DNA from: Sphaerisporangium siamense
Lineage (GTDB): Bacteria; Actinomycetota; Actinomycetes; Streptosporangiales; Streptosporangiaceae
Length of the DNA: 64,000 nucleotides
Direction: 5' to 3'
NCBI RefSeq assembly: GCF_014205275.1
Contig: NZ_JACHND010000001.1
Span: 2,914,001 to 2,978,000, forward strand
Shown piece by piece: positions 52,566 through 61,778 of the stretch (its first letter is position 1; each line of letters starts with the position of its first letter). Below the pieces are notes generated by a model, which was not told the origin of the DNA, did not search any database, and saw only the letters and a list, made by a program, of their open reading frames with translations. Both the position numbers and the translations under genes were made by a program.

Positions 52566-52727
52566 GGACACCCCTTCCGGGAGCGGTGCTCGGCAGCCGC
52601 CCACGAGAGCCGATCTTATCCGTGACCCTACCATCCAGCAGCGGACCCACACTTAATATGGAATTGTGCCTCAAACCACCACGGCACCCCGCGAACTGGG
52701 CACTTACCCGGACCGAGCGGCGCTCGG

Positions 52728-52741
52728 TAGAACGTGTTCTA
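52728..52741. promoter_or_regulatory. KstR-like palindromic operator
   Basis: TAGAACGTGTTCTA, a palindrome with perfect 6-base arms, matches TnnAACnnGTTnnA. It lies in the 305-base divergent region, 163 bases upstream of the glycosyltransferase and 130 upstream of the GDP-mannose dehydratase. No other feature is evident in this spacer. Confidence 0.5.
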
Positions 52742-52870
52742 CTCAGGTTCCGTCCCCGATCACGAACGCCCCATGGCGCTTGCCGGGGGCCATCGAGGTA
52801 CATTCGCGTCTTACAGCTCATAGTTCGGGCGAAGCATGCCAAGCCGCATAGCCCGGAGAAGGAGGACCCG

Positions 52871-53896
52871 TTGGCCAGGCGTGCGCTGATCACCGGCATC
52901 ACCGGGCAGGACGGCTCCTACCTCGCCGAGCACCTGCTGGACCGGGGATACGACGTCTGGGGTCTCGTGCGCGGGCAGGCCAACCCCCGCGTCGCCCGGG
53001 TGCGCCGGCTGCTGCAGAACGTCGAGCTGGTCCGGGGCGACCTGCTCGACCAGGGCTCGCTCATCTCCGCGGTCGAGCGCGTCCGGCCGGACGAGGTCTA
53101 CAACCTGGGCGCCATCTCGTTCGTCCCCATGTCGTGGGAGCAGGCCGAGCTGACCGCCGAGGTCACCGGCATGGGCGTGCTGCGCATGCTGGAGGCGATC
53201 CGGGTCTGCTCGGGCATCACCTCCTCCCGCACCCCCGGATCCGGGCAGATCCGCTTCTACCAGGCGTCGTCCTCGGAGATGTTCGGCCAGGTGCGCGAGA
53301 CGCCGCAGAACGAGCGCACTCCCTTCCACCCGCGCTCCCCGTACGGCGTCGCCAAGGCCTACGGGCACTTCCTCACCCAGAACTACCGCGAGTCGTACGG
53401 CATGTTCGCCGTCTCCGGCATCCTCTTCAACCACGAGTCGCCCCGGCGCGGCGCCGAGTTCGTCACACGCAAGGTCTCGCTGGGCGTCGCGCGGATCAAG
53501 CTGGGCCTCGCCTCGGAGCTGCGGCTCGGCAACCTGGAGGCCCGCCGCGACTGGGGATACGCCGGCGACTACGTCCAGGCCATGCGCCTGATGCTCCAGG
53601 CCCCCGCCCCCGAGGACTACGTGGTCGGCACCGGCAGGACCCACTCGGTGCGCGAGCTGGTCGCCGCGGCGTTCGCGGCGGCGGACCTGGACTGGGAGCG
53701 GTACGTCGCCGTCGACCAGGGCCTGCACCGGCCCGCCGAGGTGGACCTTCTGTGCGCGGACCCGAAGAAGGCCCGCGCACAGCTCGGCTGGGAGCCCTCG
53801 GTGTCGTTCGAGGAGCTCGTCGCGATGATGGTCGACTCCGACCTGCGCCTGCTGTCGGACGGCGGCGACCCGGAGCAGGACTCCTCCTGGCCGTGA
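52871..53896 (+). CDS. gmd: GDP-mannose 4,6-dehydratase
   Basis: 341 residues. Extended SDR: ALITGITGQDGSYLAEHLLDRGYDVWGLVR, catalytic region FYQASSSEMFGQVRETPQNERTPFHPRSPYGVAKAYGHFLTQNYRESYGMF, then ILFNHESPRRGAEFVTRKV, all typical of Gmd. Makes GDP-4-keto-6-deoxymannose for deoxyhexose glycans. The TTG at 52871 is chosen because AAGGAGG lies 6 bases upstream and the Rossmann strand follows at once; an in-frame upstream ATG would add ~95 unrelated residues. Confidence 0.95.
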   Translation: MARRALITGITGQDGSYLAEHLLDRGYDVWGLVRGQANPRVARVRRLLQNVELVRGDLLDQGSLISAVERVRPDEVYNLGAISFVPMSWEQAELTAEVTGMGVLRMLEAIRVCSGITSSRTPGSGQIRFYQASSSEMFGQVRETPQNERTPFHPRSPYGVAKAYGHFLTQNYRESYGMFAVSGILFNHESPRRGAEFVTRKVSLGVARIKLGLASELRLGNLEARRDWGYAGDYVQAMRLMLQAPAPEDYVVGTGRTHSVRELVAAAFAAADLDWERYVAVDQGLHRPAEVDLLCADPKKARAQLGWEPSVSFEELVAMMVDSDLRLLSDGGDPEQDSSWP

Positions 53897-53917
53897 CCGC
53901 CTCCGGCGTCCGCTCGG

Positions 53918-55243
53918 TCAGCCGATCCACGCGCCGGTCGTGAAGTTCCCGACGTTGATCGCCATGACTGGCACCATGACGCCCATCGCCGCGTACCAGA
54001 CCCACGGCCGCCGCACCCCGACCACGCCGAGCGCGATCCACAGCGGGATCCACGTCAGCGACGCGCGGCCCACCGACATGTAGAAGCTGGACAGCGTGAG
54101 GAACGACAGCGCCTGGGGCGCCATGTACGCCAGGCCGGGCCAGCGGCCGCGCACGGCCAGGTAGAGGGTGATGACGAGCAGCAGGGCCGCCGCGGCGATC
54201 TCCTCGTAGTAGGAGACCGTGAGTGTGGGCACGTCGTCGGACATGCTCAGGGTGTTGGCCAGCGCGTCCCACGGCCAGACGGCGTGCCGTCCCCAGTACC
54301 GGTCCTGGACGGTGTTGTAGGCCAGCCAGTCGCCGGTGCGCAGCCACTGGTAGAGGCTGTAGGCCACCGCCGGCACGCCGGGCAGCAGCAGCCAGGGGGC
54401 CTTGCGCCGGCCGCCCGGCGCCTTGCGGCCGTTCGCGGCCACCAGGTACATGACAAGGATGCCGAAGGCGAGGAACAGCCCGGAGATCCGCACGGTCACC
54501 GCCAGGGTGGCGCAGATCGCCGCGTCCTCCCACCTGCCCTTGCGGGCCAGCGCCCAGGCGGGGATGGCGAGCGCGAGGAACAGCGACTCGGAGTACCCCG
54601 CGTAGAGGAACGCGGCGAACGGGCTGAGGAACAGCGCCGCGACGGCGAACTTTCCGGCGCCCTCGCGGTAGGACTCGGCCAGCCGCGACAGCGAGACGGC
54701 GACGACCGCGCTCGCGACCAGGGAGATCAGGACGGTGGCCAGGCGGCCGTCGTGGACGACCGGGCTGAGGATCCTGATCAGCAGGGCCATGCCGGGGAAG
54801 AACGCGGGCAGCTTCTCGACGTCCGCCATGCCCGGCGGGCCGTCGTAGCCGTACTGGGCGATGGCGATGAAGTTCTCCGCGTCCCAGCGCGTCAGCCGCT
54901 GGAGGAACGGGTCGGTCGTGCGGCCCGGGCCCGCCAGGTAGGTGTAGATGAGGAAGCCGATGTGGGAGACCAGCCAGATGAGCAGGGCCCGCAGGTCCGC
55001 GGCGTCGGTGAGGAAGCGCGGCGGCCATCGGCGGCCGGCCGGCCGCCCGGCGTCGCCGGCTAAGTCGCCGGGGGTGGCTGCTGCCTGGTCCTCGGCCTGG
55101 GGGGTGGCCAGGGAGCCCTGGGAGGGGGTGTCCGTGCCGTCCGCCTCTGCGGCCTGACTGGGGGGTGGCGTGCGCTCCGTCACGGGCAAATACTGATATA
55201 CACGGGAAAATCCTGGCAAGAGGGACGAGTCAGGACGAGCCAT
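53918..55243 (-). CDS. PIG-V-like mannosyltransferase/integral membrane glycosyltransferase
   Basis: 441 residues with about 10 membrane helices after a ~75-residue charged/Pro-rich cytoplasmic N-terminus. Motifs LTRWDAENFIAIAQYGYDG (early acidic catalytic site), PAFFPGMALLIRIL and FLSPFAAFLYAGYSESLFLAL match the PIG-V/GT76-like bacterial family, which uses polyprenyl-phosphate-mannose. Convergent with gmd; part of the glycan cluster. The ATG at 55243 is used; a GTG at 55183 is possible. Confidence 0.88.
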   Translation of the reverse strand: MARPDSSLLPGFSRVYQYLPVTERTPPPSQAAEADGTDTPSQGSLATPQAEDQAAATPGDLAGDAGRPAGRRWPPRFLTDAADLRALLIWLVSHIGFLIYTYLAGPGRTTDPFLQRLTRWDAENFIAIAQYGYDGPPGMADVEKLPAFFPGMALLIRILSPVVHDGRLATVLISLVASAVVAVSLSRLAESYREGAGKFAVAALFLSPFAAFLYAGYSESLFLALAIPAWALARKGRWEDAAICATLAVTVRISGLFLAFGILVMYLVAANGRKAPGGRRKAPWLLLPGVPAVAYSLYQWLRTGDWLAYNTVQDRYWGRHAVWPWDALANTLSMSDDVPTLTVSYYEEIAAAALLLVITLYLAVRGRWPGLAYMAPQALSFLTLSSFYMSVGRASLTWIPLWIALGVVGVRRPWVWYAAMGVMVPVMAINVGNFTTGAWIG

Positions 55244-55310
55244 AGCTCATGGTCACGAGCCGGCGATCTCCGCGCGGGCCCCCCGGCGACCCGGCGTCAA
55301 CGATCGAGGG

Positions 55311-57431
55311 TCAGCCGCCGTGCGCGCCGTGGAAGGGGCTCGTCACGCCGTCGTAGGCCAGGTGCAGGGCCATGCCGAGATCGGCGTGGCTGAGGTTGTG
55401 ACAGTGGTTCATCCACAGGCCGGGGTTGCCGGCGCGGAACGCGACCTCCCAGACCTGGCCGGGCTGGACGTCGAAGGTGTCCAGCCACAGCGGCGCGCCC
55501 GCCGGGCGGCGGCCGTCGCGGGACAGGACCAGGACCGTGTGCCCGTGCAGGTGCCACGGATGGGTCTCGCGGCTCCTGTTCACCACGGTCAGGCGGACCA
55601 GGTCTCCCTCGCGCACCGTCTCGGTGGGGATGGACGGGAAGGCGCGGCCGTTCGCCGTGTGCGCGTAGGCCGGGCGGCCGTCGGTGATGGCCAGCCCCCG
55701 GTCCAGGACGAGGTCGAAGTCCCTGTCGAACCGGCTGGACGCGGTGAACGGCGTCGCGGCGGGCCGGCCGTAGGTCAGCGGGTCGAACTCGGGCCAGCCG
55801 GAGGTGTCGGCCACGGACATGGCGGCGCCCGGCGTCGCACCTGGCCCGAGACGGAGCCCCGGGCGACCGTCCACGAGCAGGACCACCGTGGCGGACGGCA
55901 TGGGGAAGACGAGGTCGTAGCGCCCGCCGGCCGGCAGGCGCAGCAGCGCGCGGTCCAGAGGGCCCGGCTGGTTCAGGTTCCTGCCGTCGATGGCCGCCAC
56001 CTGGTACGTCGTCCCGGTCAGCGCGAAACGGCGCGGGGTGTTGTCGGTGTTGATCAGCCGCAGCCGTACGGGAGCGCCGGGCTCGGCGGCGCGTTCGATC
56101 GGCCGGTCCTGATCGCCGAGCACGGTCGTCCCCGCGAACGTGTGAACGGGAAGGACCAGGTCGAGCTCCCCGGAAGCGCCGGCCTGCGAGGACATGGTCG
56201 CGCCGGATGGGTCCTTCTTGTCGGTCGCACCGGGCGTACCGGTCGCCGCCTCGCCCGTCGGGCGGGGTGAGACGATCAGGGTGCCGTACAGGCCCATGCG
56301 GACGCCCAGGTCGGAGACCTCGTGCGTGTGGTACCAGTACGTGCCCGCCTGCAGCGCGCGGAACCGGTAGACGAACTCCTGGCCGGGCATGACCGCGTCC
56401 TGGGTCAGGCCGGGGACGCCGTCCTCGCCCGAGGGGACGTCGTAGCCGTGCCAGTGCAGGGTCACCCCGGAGGCGATGTCGTCGTTGCGCAGCCGCACCT
56501 CGATGAGGTCGCCCTGGACGGCGGTGATCGGCGGGCCGGGCACGCGGCCGTTGAACGTCCACGCCTCGACCTGCTTGCCGGACGCGAGCCGGATCGTGGC
56601 GGTGCGGGCGGCGAGGTCGTACCGGCGGACCGTCCCCCCGGGCTCGGGCGTGGACGGCCCGCGCAGGGAGGTGACCGGGACCTCGGCGACCGCGTCCGCC
56701 GACACCGGGGACCTGCCGGACGTGTGCCCGTCCTGCGCACCACGGGCGGCGGCACCACCGCGTGACAGAGAGGCCGCCATCCCGTCGTGCGAAGGGGAGG
56801 CGGTGAGCTCGTCCGCGAGGGACGTGGCGCCGTGGTGCGAGAGGGACGCCGCCGTGCCGCCGCCCGCGTCGGTCGTCTCCGCCGGGACGAAGGCCAGCCC
56901 GGTTCCGGCGACGGCCGCGGCGAGCACGGTGGCCGTGGCGGCGCGCGCCCCCGGCAGGGACCCGGCGACCACGCGCCACGTGGTGAGGACGGCCCCCGCC
57001 ACCAGGGCGAGCGTGACCAGAACGGTGCTCGCCGTCGCCGGATACCCGGCCAGCAACGTCACCGCGGGCCCGGCCGCCGCGGCGTACCCGGCCCCGAACA
57101 AGGGAACGAGCACCGCCGCGTCCGGGGCCGGCGAAGGGCGCCGTCCCCGGACGGTCGCGAGCAGGCGGGGTCCGGCGATCGACCCGGCGGCGAGGGCGGC
57201 GGCGACCGCGATCGGCAGGGTGAGGGTGATCTTCTCCTGGGCGAACCACCACCCGGCGCCCGCGAGCCCGAAGGTCGTCGCGCAGCGGGCGAGGGTCGCC
57301 ACGAGCGCGACGGCGGCGAGCGCGAGCGCCACGCCCGCGCGCCGTGCCGCCGTCGCGCCCGCGCCGAGCCAGCCCGCCGTGGCGGCCACCCCGGCGAGCA
57401 GGTCGAGGACGATGAGCGTCTCGACCGTCAT
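55311..57431 (-). CDS. Membrane-anchored multicopper oxidase
   Basis: 706 residues. About five N-terminal membrane helices (to ~175), a Ser/Ala/His-containing linker, then a three-cupredoxin multicopper oxidase. Copper motifs: TLHWHGYDVP, TYWYHTHEVSDLGVRMGLYG, HPWHLHGHTVLVL and WMNHCHNLSHADLGMALH (type 1 Cys-His, Met axial). Located outside the membrane; could oxidise Cu(I), phenolics or other metals. The ATG overlaps the DUF6220 stop (ATGA), so both form an operon. Confidence 0.93.
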   Translation of the reverse strand: MTVETLIVLDLLAGVAATAGWLGAGATAARRAGVALALAAVALVATLARCATTFGLAGAGWWFAQEKITLTLPIAVAAALAAGSIAGPRLLATVRGRRPSPAPDAAVLVPLFGAGYAAAAGPAVTLLAGYPATASTVLVTLALVAGAVLTTWRVVAGSLPGARAATATVLAAAVAGTGLAFVPAETTDAGGGTAASLSHHGATSLADELTASPSHDGMAASLSRGGAAARGAQDGHTSGRSPVSADAVAEVPVTSLRGPSTPEPGGTVRRYDLAARTATIRLASGKQVEAWTFNGRVPGPPITAVQGDLIEVRLRNDDIASGVTLHWHGYDVPSGEDGVPGLTQDAVMPGQEFVYRFRALQAGTYWYHTHEVSDLGVRMGLYGTLIVSPRPTGEAATGTPGATDKKDPSGATMSSQAGASGELDLVLPVHTFAGTTVLGDQDRPIERAAEPGAPVRLRLINTDNTPRRFALTGTTYQVAAIDGRNLNQPGPLDRALLRLPAGGRYDLVFPMPSATVVLLVDGRPGLRLGPGATPGAAMSVADTSGWPEFDPLTYGRPAATPFTASSRFDRDFDLVLDRGLAITDGRPAYAHTANGRAFPSIPTETVREGDLVRLTVVNRSRETHPWHLHGHTVLVLSRDGRRPAGAPLWLDTFDVQPGQVWEVAFRAGNPGLWMNHCHNLSHADLGMALHLAYDGVTSPFHGAHGG

Positions 57432-57880
57432 GACACGCGGGCGGTCGCGTCCGGGGCGGTCGCGGACGTGGCCGCAGGCATGGTCGCGAACTTGCGCGCC
57501 TGGGCGAACACCGTTCCCGACACGCCCATGACGGCCATCCCGTTGAGGGCGTGCAGGCCCAGGATGGCGAGGCTCACCGGGGTGGTGTTGTCGGCGCTGT
57601 CGTTGAACAGCCCGCCCAGGACGATGATCAGTACCTGGACGATGACCAGGCCGAGCGGGAGGATCGTCATCCCGATCATCCGCCCGGGCGCCTTGGCGAC
57701 GGCGGCGGCGACCGTGGCGAGGATGGACAGGACGGGGATGATCATCATGCCGGTCATGCTGTGCAGCACGAACGAGTCGTCGTCGTGCGCGCTGTCGAAC
57801 GCGCCGACGGCTGCGAAGTAGAACTGCGCGATCACGGCGAGCAACATGAGCCCGGCAACGGCGACGTAGACCTTGCGCAT
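57428..57880 (-). CDS. DUF6220 membrane protein
   Basis: 150 residues, four membrane helices (VYVAVAGLMLLAVIAQFYFAAVGAF; MIIPVLSILATVAAAVA; ILPLGLVIVQVLIIVLGGLF; LAILGLHALNGMAVMGVSGTVF). Matches DUF6220. GAGGAGA lies 7 bases before the ATG at 57880. Conserved His residues in helices (VLHSMTG, LGLHALNG) could bind haem or metal. Coupled to the multicopper oxidase, suggesting a joint redox role. Confidence 0.88.
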   Translation of the reverse strand: MRKVYVAVAGLMLLAVIAQFYFAAVGAFDSAHDDDSFVLHSMTGMMIIPVLSILATVAAAVAKAPGRMIGMTILPLGLVIVQVLIIVLGGLFNDSADNTTPVSLAILGLHALNGMAVMGVSGTVFAQARKFATMPAATSATAPDATARVS

Positions 57881-58096
57881 GGGGGTCTCCTCGGATAGTT
57901 GGCACCGAGAATCGTGTCCGAGGCCCCCGCCCCGGGGCGTCCCCCGCACAGCGACGTTCGGGCTACGCCCCCGGGAGTACGTTCGCCGGGGCCGGCTGAT
58001 GCCGGGGGAGCAGCGTCACCCGGCGGTGAGCACGGCGAAGAGCCTCCGGAGCCGCGAGCACGCCCAAGGGTCCGCGGCCACCGGTGACCCGCGGGA

Positions 58097-59299
58097 TCAG
58101 ACCTCGACGGGGAGGCTCTTGATGCCGTTGATGAAGTTGGAGCGCAGGCGCCGGGCCTCGCCGGTTCCGCGCAGCCCGGGGATGCGTTCCGCGACGGCCT
58201 CGAACAGCACGCGGAGCTCCAGCTTGGCGAGGTGGTTGCCCAGGCAGAAGTGGGCACCGCCGCCGCCGAAGCCGATGTGCGGGTTGGGGTCGCGGGCGAT
58301 GTCGAAGGTCCACGGGTCGGCGAAGACGTCCTCGTCGCGGTTGGCCGAGGTGTAGAACACCACGACCTTGTCGCCTTCCTTGATCTTCTTGCCGCGCAGG
58401 ACCGTGTCGCGGGTGGCGGTGCGGCGGAACAGGTTCACCGGGGAGACCCACCGCACGATCTCGTCGGCGGCCGTGCGGGCGAGGGAACGGTCGCGGACCA
58501 GGCGCTCCCACTGCTCGGGGTGCTCGAACAGGGCCAGCATGCCGCCCGAGGCCGCGTTGCGCGTGGTCTCGTTCCCCGCCACGACGAGAAGCAGGACGAA
58601 CAGGTCGAACTCGCTCTCGCTCAGCGTCTCGCCGTTCTCGTCCGGCTGGAGCAGCTTGGTGACGATGTCAGGGCGCGGGCGCGCGCGGCGTTCCTCCGCG
58701 AGCCTGTTGGCGTACGCGTAGACCTCCATGGCCGCGTTGGCGCCCACGGAGGGCTCGGTGGCGTACTCCGGGTCCTCGGAGCCGATCATGCGGTTGGACC
58801 ACTCGAACAGCTTGTCCCGGTCCTCGGGGGGAGCGCCGAGCAGCTCGCAGATCACGTACAGGGGGAGGGGCGCGGCGACGTCGGTGACGAAGTCGATCGC
58901 GCCCTTGGCGGCGACCTCGTCCATCAGGGTGTGGCAGATCTCACGGATGTGGCCTTCGAGGGCGTTGATCTGCCGGGGCGTGAAGCCGCGGTTCACCAGG
59001 GAACGCCTGCGGGTGTGCTCGGGCGGGTCCTGGTTGAGCATCATCATGCGCTGGAGTTCGAGCTGCGGCTCCGGCAGCTCGTTGAACAGCGCCAGCCTGC
59101 GGCTGGAGGAGAAGAGGTCGGAGTTGCGCGAGACGTGGACGACGTCCTCGTGCTTGGTGACGGCCCAGAAGCCCGGCCAGCCGCGGGCGGCGTCGCCCTC
59201 GTGCCAGAACACCGGATCGTTCGCGCGCAGCCACGTGAGCTGGTCGTGCGGGGCTCCGTGCCGCGCGTAATGGTCCTGGTCGACGAGGTTGATTTCCAT
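58097..59299 (-). CDS. Cytochrome P450, CYP125/CYP142-like
   Basis: 400 residues. I-helix VVAGNETTRNAASGG, ExxR (ADEIVRW), and haem loop FGGGGAHFCLGNHLAKLELRVLFEAV with the Cys ligand. The ETTRN and GAHFCLG spellings, plus the segment VSRNSDLFSSSRR and MMMLNQDPPEHTRRRSLVNRGFTPRQI, resemble steroid side-chain (C26) hydroxylases and related acyl-lipid P450s; assignment beyond family is tentative. ATG at 59297-59299; a KstR-like site lies 45 bases upstream. Confidence 0.93.
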   Translation of the reverse strand: MEINLVDQDHYARHGAPHDQLTWLRANDPVFWHEGDAARGWPGFWAVTKHEDVVHVSRNSDLFSSSRRLALFNELPEPQLELQRMMMLNQDPPEHTRRRSLVNRGFTPRQINALEGHIREICHTLMDEVAAKGAIDFVTDVAAPLPLYVICELLGAPPEDRDKLFEWSNRMIGSEDPEYATEPSVGANAAMEVYAYANRLAEERRARPRPDIVTKLLQPDENGETLSESEFDLFVLLLVVAGNETTRNAASGGMLALFEHPEQWERLVRDRSLARTAADEIVRWVSPVNLFRRTATRDTVLRGKKIKEGDKVVVFYTSANRDEDVFADPWTFDIARDPNPHIGFGGGGAHFCLGNHLAKLELRVLFEAVAERIPGLRGTGEARRLRSNFINGIKSLPVEV

Positions 59300-59343
59300 A
59301 TGACCACCCGGGGCGTGCTCAAGCGCTTGCTCGGACTCGTTTC

Positions 59344-59357
59344 TGGAACGCGTTCTA
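59344..59357. promoter_or_regulatory. KstR-like operator of the P450 gene
   Basis: TGGAACGCGTTCTA matches TnnAACnnGTTnnA, 45 bases before the P450 start codon, where a repressor would cover the promoter. Confidence 0.6.
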
Positions 59358-59650
59358 TTATGGCCCCCCTGGCGCGTCAAGTCGCACATCCGGTGACATG
59401 GCCGGGGTCCGCCGGATGGCCGTACGTGGCCGGGTCGTCACGTTCCGGATGGTGTCGGGGCAGGCGAGCGACGTCCCGCAGCGATATTTCGGCATTTATC
59501 CGATTCGCCGGATATGTGGAATGGTCCGAAACAAGGATTTCCATTGCACGCTTTTAACGCCACATTGGCCCGATGAGCTGTCATATCCGGGTATATCGGC
59601 GAAAAAGCCCGGCGGCTCGGCCGCGGTGACGGCGAGGAAAGGAAGCGCTC

Positions 59651-60250
59651 ATGAAGGCGGTACGAGCGGGATGGGCGGGGACGGCCGCATTGCTCCTGGC
59701 GGTGCTCGGAACGGGCGCCGCGGCCCCCGGCGCGCACAGCGGCCACGACCCGGTGCGGCCCGCCGGACAGGACCCGATCCTCACCCTCGGCCGGTTCGGC
59801 CCCTACACGGCCGGGCAGCACGCCACCACCTACGACGCCAAGCTCGTCCCGCCCGGGGCCGTCGCCGCCGTCGCCTACCTGCCCGGCGCGGACGGGCACT
59901 CCGTCGTCCAGTTGCGCCTCCACGGGCTGCTCCCGGACCACTCCTACGGCGCCCACGTGCACATGAAGCCCTGCGGCGCCAAGGGCGAGGACGCCGGCCC
60001 GCACTACCAGCACAAACAGGACCCCAAGTCGCCGTCCACCGACCCCGCGTACGCCAACGCGGGCAACGAGGTCTGGCTCGACTTCACCACCGACGCCCAC
60101 GGCGACGCCTCCGCGCGCGCCGCGCTGGACTGGAAGTTCACCGACAGGCACCCACGCTCGATCGTGATCCACGCCGAGCACACCCACACCGGCCCCGGCC
60201 GCGCCGGCACGGCGGGACCCCGCCTGGCCTGCGTCACCGCCGAGTTCTGA
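59651..60250 (+). CDS. sodC: Secreted Cu-Zn superoxide dismutase family protein
   Basis: 199 residues. Signal peptide AGWAGTAALLLAVLGTGAAAPGAHS. SOD_Cu motifs YGAHVHMKPCGAKGEDAGPHYQH (copper/zinc His), NEVWLDFTTDAHGDAS and RSIVIHAEHTH, with the disulfide Cys pair in KPCG and RLACV. The zinc loop is shortened or altered relative to classical SodC, so dismutase activity is probable, not certain. AGGAAAGGAAG precedes the ATG. Confidence 0.88.
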   Translation: MKAVRAGWAGTAALLLAVLGTGAAAPGAHSGHDPVRPAGQDPILTLGRFGPYTAGQHATTYDAKLVPPGAVAAVAYLPGADGHSVVQLRLHGLLPDHSYGAHVHMKPCGAKGEDAGPHYQHKQDPKSPSTDPAYANAGNEVWLDFTTDAHGDASARAALDWKFTDRHPRSIVIHAEHTHTGPGRAGTAGPRLACVTAEF

Positions 60251-60256
60251 CCCTGG

Positions 60257-61726
60257 TCACGACGCGCGGGTGGCCGTGCCCGAGTACCGGGGCGCCGTCT
60301 CGCCCGCCCGCGTGACCTGGAACGTCAGCCGTCGCGCGGCCGAGGGGCTGATCGCGACCGTGCCGGGATGGCACTCCTCGCCGCGCACCTGGTCCAGGCG
60401 GTACGTCACCGTCGTGGCGTCATGCCCGGTCCTGGTCAGCCGGCCCGTGCAGTGCAGATCGTCGCCCCACAGCATGCGGCCGGGTGAGGACGGACCGGAC
60501 AGGCGCAGCTCCACGGGGAACGCCCGCCCCGCCGACGGGTGCTCGGCGTCGCCCACCCACCGGCCCGTGTACGGGAACACGCCGGCCTCCGGCACGCGGG
60601 AGTTCGACCACCACACCGCGCTGGCCGCCGCCACGGTCACCAGCACGGTCCCGCCCGCGATGACGCCCGGCCACCACGGCCCGCGCCGCCCTGCCCGCAC
60701 GCCCTCCTCGCCGGCGGGTCCGGGCGCGGCCTCCCGGACGGCCGCGTGGACGTCCTGACGGGGCAGCGGAGCGGTCGACGCGGCGGCGTGGACGTCGTGG
60801 CGGGGCGGCAGCGAGATCGGCGCGGCGGTGTGGAAGTCCTGCCGGGGGAGGGGAGAGGTCGGCGCCGCCTCGGTGTCGCCGGCCCGCCCGCCCACCGCGG
60901 GCAGCGCCGCCGGGCCGTCCACGCCGCGGCCGATGAGGCGGCGCAGCACTTCCTCGGCGGTCGGGCGCCGCGCCGGGCTCTCCGCCAGGCACGCGACGAC
61001 GACCTCCCGCAGCGGCCCGGTCAGAGGGTCCAGGTCGGCCTCGCCGAACAGGATGCGGCCGAGGACCGCCTCGTAGGAGTCGGCGGCGTACGCGTGCCGG
61101 CCGCCGGCCGCGAACGCGACCGTGAGGCCCCAGCCGAACAGGTCGCTCGCCGGGCCGGCACGCTCGCCCTTGAGCTGCTCGGGCGACAGGTACGCGGGCG
61201 TGCCCACCGGCACCCGGCCCGTCGTCACCGTCATGTCCATCAGACGCGAGATGCCGAAGTCGATGACCCGCGGGCCGTCCGCGCCGAGCAGCACGTTGCC
61301 CGGCTTGAAGTCGCGGTGGACGACCCCGGCCGCGTGGATCGCCGCCAGGGCGGTGGCCGTGCCGACCGCGATGCGGTCCAGGGCGCCGCCGGTGCGCGGC
61401 CCCTCGGCGCGGATGTGCTCCTGGAGGGACACGCCCTCGACGTACTCGCTGACGATGTACGGACGGTCGCCGTCGAGGTCGGCGTCCAGGACCTGCGCCG
61501 TGCAGAACGGCGCCACCCGCCGCACCGCCTCGACCTCGCCGATGAACCTGCGTCGCGCCTTCTCGTCGTCGAGGCGCGAGTGCATCAGCTTGACGGCGAC
61601 CCTGGCGCCCTCGGGGGAGGTGCCGAGGTAGACGGTGCCCTGGCCGCCTGCGCCGATCCGGCCGGCGATGGCGTACCTGCCGAGCTCCCGCGGGTCGCCG
61701 CTCAGGAGGGGACTCGGCGGTGACAT
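60257..61726 (-). CDS. Membrane Ser/Thr protein kinase (PknB-like)
   Basis: 489 residues from the ATG at 61724-61726. Kinase domain ~15-270: glycine loop GRIGAGGQGTVYLG, VAVKLMHS Lys, catalytic HRDFKPGNVLL, DFG in VIDFGISRL, and GTPAYLSPEQL. A linker has three near-repeats (LPRQDFHTAA, LPPRHDVHAAA, LPRQDVHAAV), then one membrane helix (PWWPGVIAGGTVLVTVAAASAVWW) and a ~125-residue extracellular domain unlike PASTA. All key kinase residues present. Ligand and substrates unknown. Confidence 0.93.
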   Translation of the reverse strand: MSPPSPLLSGDPRELGRYAIAGRIGAGGQGTVYLGTSPEGARVAVKLMHSRLDDEKARRRFIGEVEAVRRVAPFCTAQVLDADLDGDRPYIVSEYVEGVSLQEHIRAEGPRTGGALDRIAVGTATALAAIHAAGVVHRDFKPGNVLLGADGPRVIDFGISRLMDMTVTTGRVPVGTPAYLSPEQLKGERAGPASDLFGWGLTVAFAAGGRHAYAADSYEAVLGRILFGEADLDPLTGPLREVVVACLAESPARRPTAEEVLRRLIGRGVDGPAALPAVGGRAGDTEAAPTSPLPRQDFHTAAPISLPPRHDVHAAASTAPLPRQDVHAAVREAAPGPAGEEGVRAGRRGPWWPGVIAGGTVLVTVAAASAVWWSNSRVPEAGVFPYTGRWVGDAEHPSAGRAFPVELRLSGPSSPGRMLWGDDLHCTGRLTRTGHDATTVTYRLDQVRGEECHPGTVAISPSAARRLTFQVTRAGETAPRYSGTATRAS

Positions 61727-61778
61727 GTGTCCATCCCTACCATGACCCGCCCCGCGCGTGGTCGTGATCGCCAGGCCC

